DNA from: a virus | IMG/VR virus record: IMGVR_UViG_3300025413_001393 | Coordinates: 1 to 64,000 of that record | Strand: one strand, 5' to 3' | Length of the DNA stretch: 64,000 bases | Shown: in pieces, positions 34,136-40,497 of the stretch | How positions within the stretch are numbered: position 1 is the first letter of the stretch | How the letters are laid out: every line of letters starts with the position of its first letter | The notes under the pieces: model-generated | Told to the model about the DNA's origin: nothing | The model's database searches: none | What the model saw: the letters and a program-made list of their open reading frames with translations, nothing else | Translations under genes and position numbers: made by a program

Positions 34136-34652
34136 GCTGTGTTTCAACAAAAATAGAATGAGCTAAAAATGTGAAACACTCTACAGCCTTTTGTTTAAAA
34201 CTATCCATCTTTTCTTGATTAAAAGATAATTTATAAAAACCTTCATTATCTCCATCAAGAGAAAATATAAAATGCATAAGCATAGAATCTTTGACTCTAT
34301 TTAAAATACTAATATTTGCTTGTGTATCTCCTTGCACAATAATGTTATTACCATCCACATAACATTCAACTTCAAATGTTTGAGCAAATAATGATCCTAA
34401 TTGAGCTGCATACAAACGTTGAAAACAAACTCCTCCGTAAATGTTGGAATTAGGAATCTCAATTGCAAGTACTAAGGAATTACCAAAATCGAGAGCTCCT
34501 ATTTTTGTAGGATATTCAAACGCAATAATATTGCCAAAAGGAGATATTTTATCTCTAAAAAGATAATACGAAAATCTCTTCTTAACAAGTTCGCAACTAT
34601 AAACAGGAGTCTCTCCCATTATGTGCTTTGTCTGTTCTTCTGTTAGTATCAT
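34122..34652 (-). CDS. Hypothetical protein
   Basis: 176 residues from the ATG at 34652, which overlaps the previous stop as ATGA; a TTG two codons earlier is not preferred. It is beta-rich, with FQRLYAAQLGSLFAQTFEV, VDGNNIIVQGD and a C-terminal helix. The order is faintly like DUF366, but I would not assign it. It lies between a glycosyltransferase and the clamp-loader gene in the same operon. Confidence 0.5.
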   Translation of the reverse strand: MILTEEQTKHIMGETPVYSCELVKKRFSYYLFRDKISPFGNIIAFEYPTKIGALDFGNSLVLAIEIPNSNIYGGVCFQRLYAAQLGSLFAQTFEVECYVDGNNIIVQGDTQANISILNRVKDSMLMHFIFSLDGDNEGFYKLSFNQEKMDSFKQKAVECFTFLAHSIFVETQHDNF

Positions 34653-35320
34653 TTGCAATATGTTTCCTTAAATTTGATGTTCGCTTCTTCCCACTCTTTT
34701 GTCAACATAGAATCTCCAAGTCCATGATGAACGATTCTAATTGGAAGCACGCCACAAGTAACTTTTTTCTCATTTGCTCTCATACAAAAAGCAAGATCAT
34801 AAAAATGAAAATTAAAAGCTTCATCAAAATACAATTCGTTTTCAACTGCGTCTCTTACCTTAACAGCAAGAAACACACCATCTAGTGTAAGAGCTCTTGA
34901 GTTAGTTGGACCAAAGCATGTAGTCCATACATTGCCTTTGCTGCTATGAGCAACTTCCCCAACATAATCTTCTCTCTTAGAGGCAAGATGCCAGGCAAGC
35001 TTGTCGAGGCTGGTATTGAACGTTTTAGCGCCTGCTAGGCCTGTTATAGAATATGGACTATTAAAAAGCTTTTCTACTAAAAAGGCATCTTCTAGTTCCA
35101 CATCATCGTGAACAAACAAAACAACTTTGTCAATGTTTTCAGGATCCTTAAGAATTTCATTATAGCATGTTGAAAGCCCTCTTGTATTATCCTTAAACAA
35201 ATGAAAATTTACATCGTACCTTTCTTCATAATGATGCATAAGGCTCTTATACAAAGGCCTAGTTTCAAAGTCTTCAATAGACTTAGCTTTTGTGCAAGCA
35301 ACGATTAATAATTCACTCAT
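34649..35320 (-). CDS. GT-A glycosyltransferase
   Basis: 223 residues. VVLFVHDDVELEDAFLV gives the DxD-type metal motif (HDDVE), ALTLDGVFLAVKV is the acceptor-side strand and FDEAFNFHFYDLAFCMRA ends the catalytic core. The set matches the glycosyltransferase-like family PF13712. It is coupled to the DpdA-like gene upstream by a 4-nt overlap, which hints at a role in modifying DNA or virion components, though a host-surface target is also possible. It is unlike the two glycosyltransferases at 9555-12265. Confidence 0.75.
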   Translation of the reverse strand: MSELLIVACTKAKSIEDFETRPLYKSLMHHYEERYDVNFHLFKDNTRGLSTCYNEILKDPENIDKVVLFVHDDVELEDAFLVEKLFNSPYSITGLAGAKTFNTSLDKLAWHLASKREDYVGEVAHSSKGNVWTTCFGPTNSRALTLDGVFLAVKVRDAVENELYFDEAFNFHFYDLAFCMRANEKKVTCGVLPIRIVHHGLGDSMLTKEWEEANIKFKETYCK

Positions 35321-36108
35321 ATTTTGTTATACTTTGTTTTAAGATAGTTGATATTCTTTATAGCTAACTCAGTTTGTTCGTGTGTCAAACGAGTATTAAA
35401 ATAATCGTTAGTTGTTGGAATACGAGTAGTATCTCCACTCTCAAAACTAATACCATTAATTGCTGCAAGCACCGTATAACAACTATCGGAACTACGAATG
35501 TTTGGAATTTTGTTGTTTAGATAAAAATCAAACTCTGTGTGTTCTCCCATTCCAAGTAAATGAACAGACTTCAATAGCCAACCTCTCTTATACAATTCGT
35601 CAACACATTGATTTCTCGAAGAAGCTATTTGTGTATCTCCAGTTGCATTGTTCCAACATTTTGGAACAGCAATCTTACTAAGACCAATAGTACTACAATC
35701 TCCATCCGTTATCATCTTATAATAACAATCCATCCATTCTTGTTTGGTATTGCCTTGTGGACAAGCAAATATCTTAGTATGTTGAAGCAAACCTCTAATG
35801 GACATCTTCATCTTGAATGAATAATAATTCATTAATGTCTGAACTGTATCAAACAAAACATCTGGAGCAATAACTTCATTTGGTTTAAGCTCTTTAACAA
35901 CCTCCATCAGCTGATCTTCTGTTACAAGACTATCCTCTGCAGCTCCGTTATCAAGAGTTATCCAAGCATCTGGTTTAGTTCGTCTTATTTGCTGAAAGAA
36001 CCATCTATACGTTTCATCGTTCAGATAATGGTGACACAATACAAAGTATCTGTCCCCGTGACCAGTTAAAGCCAATTCAGTATTAGGAGGAATGAGATAA
36101 AAATCCAT
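35317..36108 (-). CDS. dpdA: DpdA/tRNA-guanine-transglycosylase-like base exchange enzyme
   Basis: 263 residues. Members of this TIM-barrel family swap guanine for a 7-deazaguanine base; phage DpdA does so in DNA. Visible segments are ITLDNGAAED (likely catalytic Asp region), VIAPDVLFDTVQTL, IFACPQGNTKQEWMDCY, TIGLSKIAVPK, VHLLGMGEHTEFDFY and IPNIRSSDSCYTV, in the order expected for DpdA-type proteins. The usual TGT zinc cysteines are not obvious. FolE2 and a QueD-like gene in the same window support the call. A fold relative with another substrate remains possible. Confidence 0.7.
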   Translation of the reverse strand: MDFYLIPPNTELALTGHGDRYFVLCHHYLNDETYRWFFQQIRRTKPDAWITLDNGAAEDSLVTEDQLMEVVKELKPNEVIAPDVLFDTVQTLMNYYSFKMKMSIRGLLQHTKIFACPQGNTKQEWMDCYYKMITDGDCSTIGLSKIAVPKCWNNATGDTQIASSRNQCVDELYKRGWLLKSVHLLGMGEHTEFDFYLNNKIPNIRSSDSCYTVLAAINGISFESGDTTRIPTTNDYFNTRLTHEQTELAIKNINYLKTKYNKI

Positions 36109-36122
36109 AGGTATAATTTAGC

Positions 36123-36554
36123 TTACTTTGAATCTTTTTCAAGTATGTATTTCTTCACTTCTAAGATACCAAGATTAATATCTCCCTGCTCTGCATCTTC
36201 AAAAGATTGACTATCTCCTTCTCGAGCTCTTTCATCATATCTACGTTTACGTTCATTTTGAGGACACTCAATCCACAAAACGGTTGCATCAGGAAATGCT
36301 TGCAAAATTTCTTTCTGTCTTACACCAGATACAACAAGTTGCTTTGGATTATTAAACGTAGAAAGTAAACGAAGATGTCCAATAATCTCGTTGAACATAT
36401 GCTTTGAATCTTGAAGCTTTTCTCTATCTACGGTTTTTTTCAAACCTCTTACAATATCTCCAACCTCAACAAAAACACAATCACTAATCTGACTTAGTGT
36501 TTTTGAATACAGAGTTTTACCACTACAAAGTTGACCACAAACAAATGATATCAT
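36123..36554 (-). CDS. P-loop (deoxy)nucleoside monophosphate kinase-like protein
   Basis: 143 residues. A Walker A motif GQLCSGKT sits at residues 7-14 and a DIVRGL segment follows as in AAA_18/adenylate-kinase-like enzymes. ATVLWIECPQNERKRRYDER has the expected late strand and the Arg-rich lid that contacts phosphate. It is short for a dNMP kinase. It lies between thyX and the DpdA-like gene, consistent with nucleotide supply. The substrate is not evident. Confidence 0.7.
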   Translation of the reverse strand: MISFVCGQLCSGKTLYSKTLSQISDCVFVEVGDIVRGLKKTVDREKLQDSKHMFNEIIGHLRLLSTFNNPKQLVVSGVRQKEILQAFPDATVLWIECPQNERKRRYDERAREGDSQSFEDAEQGDINLGILEVKKYILEKDSK

Positions 36555-36590
36555 TTTTAAAATATATATTAAAATTAATAAAATTCAAGA

Positions 36591-37232
36591 CTAATTATCC
36601 CAGCCTAATGCTTCAGAAATACTAGGAAACTCCTTAACAAAAATGTTTTTAATTTCCACAGCCACATCTCTATGCTCCTTTTGCGTCAACTCATCACAAC
36701 GTATTTGCAAATAATGTATCCAAGATCGGACTGTCCCGTGCATAATTACCGTTGTCGATGTATTAAGAGGAAGAATCATCCGAGCGCATTCCTTTGCAAG
36801 ACCAGCGGAAATAAGATCATCGTAAAGAGCAAGTGAGTTTTGTTGTATAAATTCTACCTTCAATTTTAGCTCGGGGCTCAAATCTACTTCAGTATCTCCT
36901 ACCTGTCTATTAGTTTTTCCTTGCAATCTCCATTCGATATCTTCAAGCTCGGTTGCTGTAGAATATCTTTGTGAAAATTCTTGAAACGAAAAACTTCTAT
37001 GTCTAAGAATTTGTGCAGCAATAGCTCGAGATGTTTTAATCTCGAATCCTACGCTGACCATCTCAAATGGCGAAAAGTGTTTATGGGTAATTAGATACTT
37101 TAACAGTTTTGGAGCTGTTTCGGTATTAAATTGGTTCGAAGGATTACTTACTCTTGCACAGTACGTAATCAATTCTTCTGCATTATTAATTCCTTTAACT
37201 AAAGGAGTAGAAATAGATATTAGCTTTACCAT
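36591..37232 (-). CDS. thyX: FAD-dependent thymidylate synthase ThyX
   Basis: 213 residues. The signature RHRSFSFQEFSQR matches the ThyX motif RHRxxSxxxxSxR. Other typical parts are VSVGFEIKTSRAIAAQILRH, ARMILPLNTSTTVIMHGTVR and WIHYLQIRCDELTQKEHRDV. It makes dTMP from dUMP using methylene-tetrahydrofolate and FAD, and fits with the dCMP deaminase at 52961. The start overlaps the QueD-like stop by 7 nt. Confidence 0.95.
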   Translation of the reverse strand: MVKLISISTPLVKGINNAEELITYCARVSNPSNQFNTETAPKLLKYLITHKHFSPFEMVSVGFEIKTSRAIAAQILRHRSFSFQEFSQRYSTATELEDIEWRLQGKTNRQVGDTEVDLSPELKLKVEFIQQNSLALYDDLISAGLAKECARMILPLNTSTTVIMHGTVRSWIHYLQIRCDELTQKEHRDVAVEIKNIFVKEFPSISEALGWDN

Positions 37233-37570
37233 TTGTAGTAGACGCGACCTCCATTTTCATTATCTTCGAGAACTTCGACCATATCACATTTGAATAGACC
37301 TCCAATCTGTTGTGCTAACATCTCGCACGACATTGCTCCAAGATTGCCTTGATAATATTGATCCAACCATTTAAGGATCTGCTGTTTAAAATCAATAATT
37401 TCAATGTCACGATCTTGGTGAGTTACTGTCTTTTCGCAAGTAATATGAAAAATATGTCTGTGAGGATACTGAAGGAAATGGACATGAGGCTTATCAGGAA
37501 TAGCCTCTGCTACTCCTGGCCAGTTGTGAAGAGCTTCGTATTGGAGTTTAACGATAATAGTTGTTCGCAT
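37226..37570 (-). CDS. queD: QueD/PTPS-like protein (divergent 6-carboxytetrahydropterin synthase fold)
   Basis: 114 residues from the ATG at 37570; a TTG five codons upstream is unlikely. Likely zinc ligands are H15 in EALHNW and H37/H39 in YPHRHIFHI; then HQDRDIEIIDF, SCEMLA and EVLEDNENGGR follow in the order of QueD/PTPS proteins. The catalytic cysteine normally placed before the HxH pair is not present, so the chemistry may differ. QueD makes CPH4 in the preQ0 route. FolE2 and DpdA-like genes nearby fit that pathway. It overlaps thyX by 7 nt. Confidence 0.65.
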   Translation of the reverse strand: MRTTIIVKLQYEALHNWPGVAEAIPDKPHVHFLQYPHRHIFHITCEKTVTHQDRDIEIIDFKQQILKWLDQYYQGNLGAMSCEMLAQQIGGLFKCDMVEVLEDNENGGRVYYKW

Positions 37571-37584
37571 ATATGCAGTATACA

Positions 37585-37624
37585 ATAAAAAAGGCCCCTC
37601 ACAACATTAAAGTCGTAAGGGGCC
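37585..37624 (-). terminator. Terminator after the small GC-rich gene
   Basis: On the minus strand GGCCCCTTACGAC pairs with GTTGTGAGGGGCC (one or two mismatches), followed by TTTTTTATT. It lies just after the 37641-37868 gene and reaches into the upstream region of the QueD-like gene. Confidence 0.9.
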
Positions 37625-37640
37625 TAAATTAAGCCAATTC

Positions 37641-37868
37641 TTAGGCAGCTACTGCAGCAAAACGGCCCTGCTTGTCGCGAACGTTGTAATAACGAGGACG
37701 AAGAACGACGTCGTTAGTGCGGTCGAGGAATCCGAGGAAGTCGTACTTGCTCTGATTGAGGTTACGAGCAATCATCTTGATCTTAGCTGTCGTGGACAGA
37801 CCAGAGCTGATGTTGTTCTTGCCGGTGATAGCCGTAATTGGCTTAATGTACGTGTTGTTTGTATTCAT
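37641..37868 (-). CDS. Small, probably highly expressed protein
   Basis: 75 residues, basic, not recognised. A Thr/Asn/Ile-rich N-terminus is followed by STTAKIKMIARNLNQSKYDF and RPRYYNVRDKQGRFAAVAA. The gene is more GC-rich than its neighbours and favours C-ending codons like gp23 and gp32, suggesting strong expression. It appears monocistronic: a strong hairpin terminator follows at once, and a TTGACA box lies upstream. It could be a capsid decoration or nucleoid protein, but nothing proves this. Confidence 0.6.
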   Translation of the reverse strand: MNTNNTYIKPITAITGKNNISSGLSTTAKIKMIARNLNQSKYDFLGFLDRTNDVVLRPRYYNVRDKQGRFAAVAA

Positions 37869-37879
37869 CGAGGTACATA

Positions 37880-37905
37880 TTCTTATATATCACTCGATAT
37901 GTCAA
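37880..37905 (-). promoter_or_regulatory. TTGACA-type promoter before 37641-37868
   Basis: Exact TTGACA at 37900-37905 on the minus strand and TATAAGAA at 37880-37887, 11 nt before the ATG. The spacing (12 nt to TATAAG) is short for a sigma-70 pair, so the -10 is uncertain. Confidence 0.4.
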
Positions 37906-37908
37906 CAG

Positions 37909-39093
37909 CTAAATTATTGCAGGACGTGAAAATACTTGAATACCAGAAAGATAAGGAACTTGATATGGTACAAATGACGCAAAATGGGACGAAGACGAAA
38001 GATATGGATTATATGTATTGATTTTTACATTCTCAGTAAGAAGACCGTATCCAGCTGGTCCTTCAATAATGACATCAATTAAACCAGGAGTTTGAATCGA
38101 AGGCATTACAAACGTAGTCAAGTTGTCGTTATTTGATTGCCATAGTGAAGGATCAATACGATAAGCAAAGAACGGAGGATAGTCTGCTGAAAGAGAAGGA
38201 ATAGCTGAAAACGGATTTTGAACAGTTGAAGCATAATGTACAGGACCACCGGATACATAAACGTTTTGTATTTTAGTCATTCCTGAACCATAAACATTAA
38301 ATTGTTGCAATTTTCCAACGTTCGTAAAATAAGGCTCAACTATCGAAGGACCTGGAGGAACTCCTTTTACTTGTTTATAGTCTGAATGATCCGTATCGAC
38401 TTGATATGCCGGATCAAGAAGATATTGTGGAGGCATTCCAGTGTATTCTGTAGAATAGTTTGTGTGGATAGTATAGATTGTTCCAATGCTTTCTGTTGGA
38501 GGAGCTTGGAACATCCAGCCTTTGAATGTAAAAGAAAGGTCTGCAACAACTTTAGCTACTTGTGTTGAAGAGATATCCATAGGATAACTCATTGCAACGT
38601 TGCCATCCCAGAATATACTAGAGCGTATTTCAAAATTTGGTCTAGCAGGTGTTGTCCAAGATACTGAAAAATACGGATTAACGTAAGGAATAATATGAGA
38701 TATGATTTGATCCATATCTTTTTGATATCTTGTAGCTACTGTTACTTTAAGATTTAAATCAATAGGAAGAGGAGTCTGCTCGTTTGATACAGAGCCACCT
38801 CCAACACTATTATATGTTCCAAGAAGTTTATTAAAGACTCTATTTGTATCTCTACTAATACCTCCAATATATACAGCAACAACAGGTAGTTGGAGATTCT
38901 GATCTTTATCCAAAAGGTCTGCCATCACTCTTTGCTTTGGAGCATACAGAACTCTTGTCTGTATTTGATCCTGAGCTTGTTTATTTTCGTTAAAACGCTT
39001 TACAACAATGTCCGAAATAGCGTTCAAAAAAACAGTAACCATCGTCTCAACCTCAAAATCATAGGTATAAACTCCTGGTATAATATTACTCAT
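37909..39093 (-). CDS. Tail sheath stabiliser / tail completion-like protein (gp15-like)
   Basis: 394 residues versus 272 for T4 gp15. The N-terminal half shows the family's layout: IQTRVLYAPKQRVMADLLD, LPVVAVYIGGISRDTNRV, LPIDLNLKVTVATRYQKDM, DQIISHIIPYVNPYF and later ADLSFTFKGWMF. The last 180 residues are an extension with Ig-like strands (VYVSGG, IDVIIEGPAGYG). The role would be capping the contracted tail end for head joining. Assignment is by motif pattern only. ATTAAATA lies 8 nt upstream. Confidence 0.55.
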   Translation of the reverse strand: MSNIIPGVYTYDFEVETMVTVFLNAISDIVVKRFNENKQAQDQIQTRVLYAPKQRVMADLLDKDQNLQLPVVAVYIGGISRDTNRVFNKLLGTYNSVGGGSVSNEQTPLPIDLNLKVTVATRYQKDMDQIISHIIPYVNPYFSVSWTTPARPNFEIRSSIFWDGNVAMSYPMDISSTQVAKVVADLSFTFKGWMFQAPPTESIGTIYTIHTNYSTEYTGMPPQYLLDPAYQVDTDHSDYKQVKGVPPGPSIVEPYFTNVGKLQQFNVYGSGMTKIQNVYVSGGPVHYASTVQNPFSAIPSLSADYPPFFAYRIDPSLWQSNNDNLTTFVMPSIQTPGLIDVIIEGPAGYGLLTENVKINTYNPYLSSSSHFASFVPYQVPYLSGIQVFSRPAII

Positions 39094-39107
39094 ATATTGT
39101 ATTTAAT

Positions 39108-39134
39108 GAAAAAACCCAAGCATTACACTTGGGT
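39108..39134 (-). terminator. Terminator after 39163-40062
   Basis: Minus-strand hairpin ACCCAAG/CTTGGGT with a 7-nt loop followed by six T. It separates the acidic protein gene from the gp15-like gene downstream. Confidence 0.85.
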
Positions 39135-39162
39135 CCTTTCTAATTTAAATGTTGTGTTTAGA

Positions 39163-40062
39163 TTAAACACCCCAAGCATCGAGATCTTCTGCGTCGTTTC
39201 CACCTAGTTCTCCGAGATCTTCAGGATTAATTGTTTCAATCTCTCCTGTACCGCCTTTTTCGAAATCTTCTTCGTTTGGTTCAGATGCAACTTTTACTTC
39301 AGGAACGAGAATACCTTTAGAAACAAAACTTGAAAGTATGCCGTCTACTTCTGAATCAGCAATGCCACCTCTCTTTACTAAGCCTCTAAGAGCCATCTTG
39401 AAATCCCGACCAGTATATTCTCCAACGGTACCTACTTCGTCAACTAGCGCATTGTAAGCTTCTTGTTGCGAATCGCTTAAAGAACCTTTAGCGTATTCAG
39501 AAGAAAGAGTGTATTCTTTATTAAGAGAAAATTCTTCAGCGGAAGCTGAACGAGCTGGCTTATGAGCTTTTGTTTCAATTCTTGCTTTTTGTCCCTCAGG
39601 TGTTGCAATTTCAGCAACTTTCTTCTTGAGAGCTGCACTAATTTCCTTCTGTGTAACTGGTTGTTCGTTCTGCATTGCGTTTGCAGCAACTTCAAACGTC
39701 ACACTACCAAGCAGTTCTTTGTTTGTCAAACGATCAGCAAGGAACTTTTGTGCCCATCCGCTCTTTTTCATTTCGGCTTCAATAGCCTTAAGCGTTTCTG
39801 CCTTGAGCTCTTCTTTTGTGTTAATGTAGGGATTGTGAGTATTATTGTTGTCAGGAAGAACACGATGAACAACCTTTCTGACAAAATCTGCCATAGCTGC
39901 TTCATCCCCCATCTTTACAACTGGTGTCCAGTGTCCTTTTCCAGATGCCTTAGCTGTTTGAACTGCCTTTGTTACGATTTCCTCTGGATTTTCATGAGAA
40001 ATAGGAGCTTCGTCTAAACGGCTCAAAACGGACTCGAGTAATGTATCAAAATTCTTTGTCAT
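39163..40062 (-). CDS. Hypothetical protein with capsid-targeting-like N-terminus and acidic tail
   Basis: 299 residues, mostly helical. MTKNFDTLLESVLSRLDEAP at the N-terminus is an amphipathic helix with LLE and LDEA, like gp21-cleaved targeting peptides. The middle is Lys/Ala-rich; the last 45 residues are strongly acidic and end EDLDAWGV. A hairpin terminator follows at 39108-39134, and GATAAATA lies 9 nt before the ATG, so this is its own transcription unit. Perhaps an internal head or scaffold-associated protein. Confidence 0.55.
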   Translation of the reverse strand: MTKNFDTLLESVLSRLDEAPISHENPEEIVTKAVQTAKASGKGHWTPVVKMGDEAAMADFVRKVVHRVLPDNNNTHNPYINTKEELKAETLKAIEAEMKKSGWAQKFLADRLTNKELLGSVTFEVAANAMQNEQPVTQKEISAALKKKVAEIATPEGQKARIETKAHKPARSASAEEFSLNKEYTLSSEYAKGSLSDSQQEAYNALVDEVGTVGEYTGRDFKMALRGLVKRGGIADSEVDGILSSFVSKGILVPEVKVASEPNEEDFEKGGTGEIETINPEDLGELGGNDAEDLDAWGV

Positions 40063-40071
40063 ATATTGGTT

Positions 40072-40079
40072 TATTTATC
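40072..40079 (-). promoter_or_regulatory. GATAAATA box
   Basis: 9 nt before the ATG at 40062 of the acidic-tailed protein. Confidence 0.45.
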
Positions 40080-40095
40080 AAACTACACTATAAAT

Positions 40096-40461
40096 TTAAA
40101 CTTCTTTAGTATGATCTTCAAGAAGCTTGTCATGCCATATTTTAGCATCTTCAACAGAATTGGGGTTGATATTTTTATAATTTCCAAGGTGACCAACTAG
40201 TAAGTGACATATAATGCCGTAGCTGGCGCTTTCACAAAGAGTCATTAGATTAGAAGGCTCGAGTTCAAGTTCTGGATGAAGATGAAATGGCTTAATATGA
40301 TGTACGTTGAGTTGCTTTGTATCTCCGCATATGACACATTTTGGATTATTCTTAAGATGTTCTTTACGAACTTTTGCCCATTGCGGCGAACGTTGAGGTC
40401 CATCTACTGGTGTTTTGCCTTGAGCAATATCGTTGGTGTGTTTTAAGCGGGTGGAAGCCAT
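40096..40461 (-). CDS. HNH endonuclease
   Basis: 121 residues. CVICGD (first zinc pair), LNVHHIKPFHLHPELELEPS (the HH of the beta-beta-alpha metal finger), NLMTLC and a final HLLVGHLGNYKNINP give a complete HNH domain of the phage type. Such genes can be homing nucleases or accessory packaging nucleases. It is divergent from the 940-residue fusion gene across only 36 nt that hold two opposing promoter-like octamers. Confidence 0.85.
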   Translation of the reverse strand: MASTRLKHTNDIAQGKTPVDGPQRSPQWAKVRKEHLKNNPKCVICGDTKQLNVHHIKPFHLHPELELEPSNLMTLCESASYGIICHLLVGHLGNYKNINPNSVEDAKIWHDKLLEDHTKEV

Positions 40462-40466
40462 AGTAA

Positions 40467-40489
40467 TACTTAGTTAAATTAGATAAATA
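40467..40489. promoter_or_regulatory. Back-to-back octamers in a 36-nt divergent gap
   Basis: ACTAAGTA on the minus strand (40467-40474, 5 nt before the HNH ATG) and GATAAATA on the plus strand (40482-40489, 8 nt before the fusion-gene ATG). Confidence 0.5.
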
Positions 40490-40497
40490 ACACTGAT

